NCBI RefSeq assembly: GCF_008704795.1 | Contig: NZ_CP023690.1 | Coordinates: forward strand, 7,450,501-7,514,500 | DNA: 64,000 bases | Direction: 5' to 3' | Origin: Streptomyces spectabilis | GTDB taxonomy: Bacteria > Actinomycetota > Actinomycetes > Streptomycetales > Streptomycetaceae | Shown: positions 60,152-64,000 of the stretch, one piece after another | How positions within the stretch are numbered: position 1 is the stretch's first letter | Layout: every line of letters begins with the position of its first letter | The notes under the pieces: model-generated | The model's database searches: none | Told to the model about the DNA's origin: nothing | Seen by the model: only the letters and a program-made list of their open reading frames with translations | Translations under genes and position numbers: made by a program

Positions 60152-61150
60152 TCAGGCTCCCGGGCCCGCGCCCCGCCGCTCGTACGCCGCCACGGCCACC
60201 GCCAGGTCCTGCCACGCCATCCCCGCCGACTTGAACAGGCGCGGCCGGTCCTCCGCGACCGGCACCTCGCCCCGCACCAACTCGCCCAGCGTGCGCAGCC
60301 GTTGCGGGTCGAAGGCGCGGGCGGCGACGGCCTGCACGATGTCGCCGCACTCGCGCGTCGCCACGGCCCTGGCCTCGGCGACGACCGTGGCCCGGCCCAC
60401 GAGCCGCTCGTCCACCTCGCGCGCGGCGGCCTCGTGCGAGCCGACCGCCGCGACGGCGGCGTGCGGCGCGAGCAGCGCGCTGTCGAACAGCGGCTCGCGC
60501 GCCGTCGTGCAGCAGCACACCACATCGGCCGCCGCGACGTCCCCGGGCGTCGCGGCCGCCGCCGTCAGGCCCGCGCCCCGGCAGCGCTCCACGAACGCCG
60601 CGAGCCGCTCCCGGTCCCGGCCCACCACGTCCACGTGCGCGAGCCCGGGCCGCACCGCCCGCACCGCCTCCACGTGCCCCCACGCCTGCGGGCCCGTCCC
60701 GAACACCAGCAGCCGCCGGGCCCCGGGCGCCGCCAGGTGCCGCAGCGCCGCCCCGGACACGGCGGGCGTGCGCAGCGACGTCAGCGCGATGCCGTCGAGC
60801 AGGGCCAGCGGGGTGTGGGTGAGGCCGTCGAGGAGCAGATAGAGGCCCTGGATGCGGGGCAGCCCGCGCGCGGGGTTGTCCGGCGTGACCGAGGCCACCT
60901 TCACCCCCGCGTACGCCGTCGTGGCCGAGGGCATCAGGAGCAACTGCCCGCCCGGCACCCCGACCACGGCCCGGTCGGGCTCCGCCTCCGGATCGAGACC
61001 GCCGCCGACGAGCGCGGCCTCCACGGCAGCGACGGCGGCGGCCATCGGAACGAGCCGCGCGAGGGCGTCGGCGCCGATGTGGGGGAGGAGATTTCCTGAA
61101 GACTCCAGGGGGTTCCTTGGAGGTTCTGCGGAGACGGGCTGTGGATTCAT
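60152..61150 (-). CDS. Ornithine cyclodeaminase/mu-crystallin family protein
   Basis: 332 residues, GAGGATC before the ATG. NAD(P)-binding fold: LLVFGTGPQAWGHVEAVRA (about 142-160), VDVVGRDRERLAAF; N-terminal QLLLMPSATTAYAGVKVASV, with the substrate Lys. The family deaminates or reduces imino acids. The proline-forming or other activity cannot be told. Convergent with the gene ending at 60100. Confidence 0.88.
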   Translation of the reverse strand: MNPQPVSAEPPRNPLESSGNLLPHIGADALARLVPMAAAVAAVEAALVGGGLDPEAEPDRAVVGVPGGQLLLMPSATTAYAGVKVASVTPDNPARGLPRIQGLYLLLDGLTHTPLALLDGIALTSLRTPAVSGAALRHLAAPGARRLLVFGTGPQAWGHVEAVRAVRPGLAHVDVVGRDRERLAAFVERCRGAGLTAAAATPGDVAAADVVCCCTTAREPLFDSALLAPHAAVAAVGSHEAAAREVDERLVGRATVVAEARAVATRECGDIVQAVAARAFDPQRLRTLGELVRGEVPVAEDRPRLFKSAGMAWQDLAVAVAAYERRGAGPGA

Positions 61151-61196
61151 CCGGTGATCCTCACCGAACCCGGCCCACCGGAAACCCCGTACGGGA

Positions 61197-61250
61197 GCGC
61201 TCCGAAGGGATGCGGGGAACCGCGCGACCAGCCACGACAAGGCCACGGAC
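61197..61250 (+). repeat. Repeat family 2, copy 3 (diverged)
   Basis: GCGCTCC-GAA-GGGATGC then GGGGAACCGCGCGACCAGCC; arms contain mismatches compared with copies 1 and 2. It lies in the 219-nt divergent space before the PcaL-like gene. Confidence 0.7.
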
Positions 61251-61369
61251 GCACGACCGCGGCCATCGGACGGCCAGGAGGAAGGCGTGCCGGAGGCACA
61301 GCGGCACCGCCCGGCCCGGTCGATGCCCCCGTCACTCGGCGCCGAAGGCGACTGGCTAGCGTGGAGCGG

Positions 61370-62665
61370 GTGAGTGAGACGAAGAACCCTGCCCTCCAGT
61401 TCCGCTTCGACGGTCCGGACGACGCCCCGGTCCTGGTCCTCGGGCCGTCGCTCGGCACCACGTGGCACATGTGGGACCGGCAGGTACCCGAGCTGAGCAA
61501 GCACTGGCGGGTGCTCCGCTTCGACATGCCGGGGCACGGCGGCGCCCCCGCCCACCCCGTGGAATCCGTCGGCGAGCTGGCCGCCCGCGTGCTCGCCACG
61601 CTCGACGAGGTCGGCGTGCAGCGCTTCGGCTACGCGGGCTGCTCGCTCGGCGGCGCCATCGGCGCCGAGCTGGCCCTCAGGAACCCCCAGCGGGTCGCCT
61701 CGCTCGCGCTCATCGCCACCTCCCCGCGGTTCGGCACCGCCGACGAGTGGCGCCAGCGCGGCGTGATCGTCCGCACCAACGGCCTCGACCCGGTCGCCAG
61801 GACCTCGCCCGAGCGCTGGTTCACGCCCGGCTTCGCCGCCGCCCAGCCCGCCATCACCGACTGGGCCGTGCAGATGGTGCGCACCACCGACCCCGGCTGC
61901 TACATCGCCGCCTGCGAGGCGCTCGCCGCCTTCGACGTCCGCGGTGAGCTCGGCAGCATAGGAGTGCCCACGCTGGTCCTCGTCGGCTCCGAGGACCAGG
62001 TGACCGGCCAGGGCGAGGCCCGCACGCTCGTCGCGGGCATCCCCGACGCCCGCCTCGCCGTGGTGCCCGGCGCCTCGCACCTCGCGCCCGTCGAGCAGCC
62101 CGCCGCGGTCACCGACCTGCTCGTCCGCCACTTCGGCAGCGCCTGGCAGGCCGCGCCGGACACCGCCGCGACCGGCCAGCACGCGATCGCGGCGCCGCCC
62201 GTCAAGCCCGTCCTCGCCCCGCCGCCCGCCGCGCCCCCGGCCGAGATCGCGCCCGTGGAGCGGCCGCAGGAGCAGGGCGAGCGCCCCGACGCGTACGCCG
62301 CGGGCATGAAGGTCCGCCGCGAGGTCCTGGGGGACGCGCACGTCGACCAGGCCCTGGCCGCCGCCGACGAGTTCTCGGAGGACTTCCAGGACCTCGTCAC
62401 GCGCTACGCCTGGGGCGAGGTCTGGAGCCGCCCGGGCCTCGACCGCCGCACCCGCAGCTGCGTCACGCTCACGGCCCTCGTCGCGGGCGGCCACCTGGAG
62501 GAGCTGGCCTTCCACGTCCGCGCCGCCCTGCGCAACGGCCTCACCCCGCCCGACATCAAGGAGGTGCTGCTCCAGGCCGCCGTGTACTGCGGCGTGCCCG
62601 CGGCCAACAGCGCCTTCCGGGTCGCGCAGACGGTCATCCGCGAGGAAACGACGCCCCAGGAGTAG
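61370..62665 (+). CDS. pcaL: PcaD-PcaC fusion: 3-oxoadipate enol-lactonase / 4-carboxymuconolactone decarboxylase
   Basis: 431 residues in two parts. The first (1-255) is an alpha/beta hydrolase: LGTTWHMWDRQVPELSKHWR, VLRFDMPGHGGAP, GYAGCSLGGAIGAEL (nucleophile Ser, about 104), VVPGASHLAPVEQP (His). After an Ala/Pro linker (about 280-305), the second (about 310-430) is the CMD fold: RYAWGEVWSRPGLDRRTRSC, VAGGHLEELAFHVRAALRNG. In beta-ketoadipate pathways the two act in sequence on protocatechuate products. No other pca genes surround it. TAGCGT lies 7 nt before the GTG: leaderless. Confidence 0.88.
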   Translation: MSETKNPALQFRFDGPDDAPVLVLGPSLGTTWHMWDRQVPELSKHWRVLRFDMPGHGGAPAHPVESVGELAARVLATLDEVGVQRFGYAGCSLGGAIGAELALRNPQRVASLALIATSPRFGTADEWRQRGVIVRTNGLDPVARTSPERWFTPGFAAAQPAITDWAVQMVRTTDPGCYIAACEALAAFDVRGELGSIGVPTLVLVGSEDQVTGQGEARTLVAGIPDARLAVVPGASHLAPVEQPAAVTDLLVRHFGSAWQAAPDTAATGQHAIAAPPVKPVLAPPPAAPPAEIAPVERPQEQGERPDAYAAGMKVRREVLGDAHVDQALAAADEFSEDFQDLVTRYAWGEVWSRPGLDRRTRSCVTLTALVAGGHLEELAFHVRAALRNGLTPPDIKEVLLQAAVYCGVPAANSAFRVAQTVIREETTPQE

Positions 62666-62719
62666 CGCGGGCCCCCACGGCGAGCAGGATGGGGACCAGG
62701 CAACGGAGAAGGGGAATCC

Positions 62720-63391
62720 ATGACGACGACCGGCACGACGACCGGAGCGGCGACCGGCACGAAGCTCACGAAGCAGTCCCACGCGTGCGTGCGGCTCGAA
62801 AAGCAGGGCCGGACGCTCGTCATCGACCCCGGGGGGTTCACCGAGGCCGACGCGGCCGTCGGAGCCGACGCGGTCCTCGTCACCCACGAGCACCCCGACC
62901 ACTTCGACGAGGCCCGCCTGCGCGCCGCCATGGAGGCGAACCCGGCCGCCGGGATCTGGACCCTGGCGGCCGTCGCCGACCGGATCGCGGCGGCCTTCCC
63001 CGGCCGGGTCCACCGGGTCGGCCACGGCGACACGTTCACGGCCGCCGGGTTCGACGTCCAGGTCCACGGCGAGCTGCACGCCGTGATCCACCCCGACATC
63101 CCGCGCGTCACCAACGTCGGCTACCTCGTGGACGGCTCCGTCTTCCACCCCGGCGATGCCCTCACCGTCCCCGACCACCCCGTGGACACCCTCCTGGTCC
63201 CGGTGATGGCTCCCTGGAACAAGATCTCCGAGGTCATCGAGTACGTCCGCGAGGTCAAGCCGCAGCGCGCGTACGACGTCCACGACGCGCTGCTCACGGA
63301 CCTGGCGCTGCCCATCTACGAGGGGCACATCGGCAGGCTCGGCGGCACAGAGCACACGCGGCTCGCGCCGGGGGAGTCCGCACGGGTGTGA
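62720..63391 (+). CDS. MBL-fold metallohydrolase (UlaG/L-ascorbate lactonase-like)
   Basis: 223 residues, GGAGAAGGGG before the ATG. The Zn motif AVLVTHEHPDHFDEARL (about 54-70), a second His in GELHAVIHPD (about 118), Asp in VFHPGDALTV and a C-terminal His in YDVHDALL. The N-terminal QSHACVRLEKQGRTLVIDPG fits the beta-lactamase superfamily 2 branch. Substrate unknown. Confidence 0.88.
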   Translation: MTTTGTTTGAATGTKLTKQSHACVRLEKQGRTLVIDPGGFTEADAAVGADAVLVTHEHPDHFDEARLRAAMEANPAAGIWTLAAVADRIAAAFPGRVHRVGHGDTFTAAGFDVQVHGELHAVIHPDIPRVTNVGYLVDGSVFHPGDALTVPDHPVDTLLVPVMAPWNKISEVIEYVREVKPQRAYDVHDALLTDLALPIYEGHIGRLGGTEHTRLAPGESARV

Positions 63392-63439
63392 CCGCCGCCG
63401 GGCCGGAGGCTGTCACACCCGGCAGGTAGGTTGTCCGTC

Positions 63440-64000
63440 ATGCGCATCGCCACCTGGAACGTGAACTCGATCACCGCCCGCCTGCCCCGCCTCCTGGCCT
63501 GGCTGGAGAAGAGCGGCACGGACGTCCTGTGCGTCCAGGAGACCAAGTGCACCGCGGAGCAGTTCCCCGCCGAGGCCCTGCGCGAGCTGGGCTACGAGTC
63601 GGCGGTCAACGCCACCGGCAGGTGGAACGGCGTCGCGCTGCTCTCCCGCGTGGGCCTGGAGGACGTCACCACCGGCCTGCCCGGCGGCCCCGACTACGAC
63701 GGCGCGCAGGAGCCCCGGTCCATCGCCGCCACCTGCGGCCCCCTGCGCGCCTGGTCGGTCTACGTGCCGAACGGCCGCGAGGTCGACCACGCGCACTACG
63801 CGTACAAGCTCCAGTGGTTCGAGGCCCTCAAGGCCGCCGTCACCGCCGACGCCGCGGGCCCGCGCCCCTTCGCCGTCCTCGGCGACTACAACGTCGCGCC
63901 GACGGACGACGACGTCTGGGACGTCGCCCGCTTCGAGGGCCTCACGCACGTCACGCCCGCCGAGCGCGCCGCCCTCGCCGCCCTCCGTGAGACCGGCCTC
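63440..64000 (+). CDS. xthA: Exodeoxyribonuclease III, 3' end cut by window
   Basis: DNA repair enzyme (AP endonuclease and 3'-5' exonuclease). 187 residues visible of about 260-270. RIATWNVNSITARLPRLLAW (Asn of metal site), VLCVQETKC with the metal Glu (about 34), SVYVPNGREVDHAHYAYKLQ, and VLGDYNVAPTDDDVWD with catalytic Asp and Asn (about 153-155). TAGGTT (63427-63432) precedes the ATG by 7 nt: leaderless. Confidence 0.95.
   Translation, partial: MRIATWNVNSITARLPRLLAWLEKSGTDVLCVQETKCTAEQFPAEALRELGYESAVNATGRWNGVALLSRVGLEDVTTGLPGGPDYDGAQEPRSIAATCGPLRAWSVYVPNGREVDHAHYAYKLQWFEALKAAVTADAAGPRPFAVLGDYNVAPTDDDVWDVARFEGLTHVTPAERAALAALRETGL

Noticed and set aside
60152..63355. 1067-residue minus-strand ORF
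   Set aside because: Only the last 332 residues are a real family; the rest is antisense of pcaL and the MBL gene, an effect of high GC.
1..64000. tRNA, rRNA, CRISPR arrays, insertion sequences, prophage or attachment sites
   Set aside because: I looked for regular spacer repeats, transposase or integrase motifs and tRNA-like arms and found none that I can support; the repeats present are intergenic hairpin families.

Overview
The window is high-GC actinobacterial chromosome, almost certainly Streptomyces. Signs of this are strong GC3 bias with long shadow frames, frequent GTG/TTG starts, leaderless promoters, an XRE/DUF397/ATP-binding trio, and gene content that I recall from the purine-degradation and glyoxylate region of S. 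coelicolor. I see no rRNA, tRNA, transposase, integrase or CRISPR array.

Regions. (1) 1-8.7 kb: glyoxylate salvage genes on the minus strand (glxR, cut by the window edge, and hyi), a small thiamine-binding-like/HTH pair, then the urate operon uraD-uraH-uricase-NCS2 permease-8-oxoguanine deaminase and a second NCS2 permease. (2) 8.8-15 kb: secreted polysaccharide enzymes, namely GH46 chitosanase, a DUF4360 protein, and divergent GH89 alpha-N-acetylglucosaminidase and GH29 alpha-L-fucosidase. (3) 15-34 kb: a mosaic. It holds an MFS-TetR-GNAT circuit, a MOSC protein, a streptogrisin-like protein that has lost its catalytic His, the XRE/DUF397/ATP-binding trio, a possible I66-type inhibitor, an aldo/keto reductase, a thioesterase, a histidine phosphatase, an FAD monooxygenase, a C39-like peptidase, an AlaA-like aminotransferase with HxlR regulator, a VWA membrane pair, a HipA-like kinase with a SelW-like protein, and a methyltransferase. 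(4) 34-43.2 kb: the second purine/glyoxylate block, with malate synthase, MobA/MocA-like nucleotidyltransferase, DUF5955, MocR regulator, universal stress protein, the IclR regulator AllR, allantoinase and allantoicase. (5) 43-51.9 kb: SDR, DHFR-like protein, secreted RNase, a histidine kinase and response regulator bracketing two paralogous membrane-anchored proteins, and a P450. (6) 52-60 kb: a sugar or inositol module of Gfo/Idh/MocA dehydrogenase, GntR regulator, two tandem binding proteins, permease, ATPase and ROK kinase. (7) 60-64 kb: ornithine-cyclodeaminase-like protein, a PcaD-PcaC fusion, an MBL hydrolase and exonuclease III (cut by the window end).

The enzymes connect as urate -> 5-hydroxyisourate -> OHCU -> allantoin -> allantoate -> ureidoglycolate, with glyoxylate going to malate (malate synthase) or to glycerate (hyi/glxR with a carboligase outside the window). 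Xanthine dehydrogenase, ureidoglycolate lyase, glyoxylate carboligase and urease are not in the window.

The most interesting signals are regulatory. A 15-bp palindrome TTCC-N7-GGAA lies between the -35 and -10 boxes of the hyi, malate synthase and (probable) allR promoters, with three copies at exact 21-bp spacing at hyi. A different palindrome, TTCAA-N5-YGTTGA, occurs at uraD, malate synthase and allB. Together they suggest two regulators wiring loci that are 30-38 kb apart. Other notable items are about ten promoters that place a start codon 6-8 nt after a -10 box (leaderless mRNAs), ten copies of an intergenic repeat that mostly form large inverted repeats between convergent genes, and three copies of a second repeat family.
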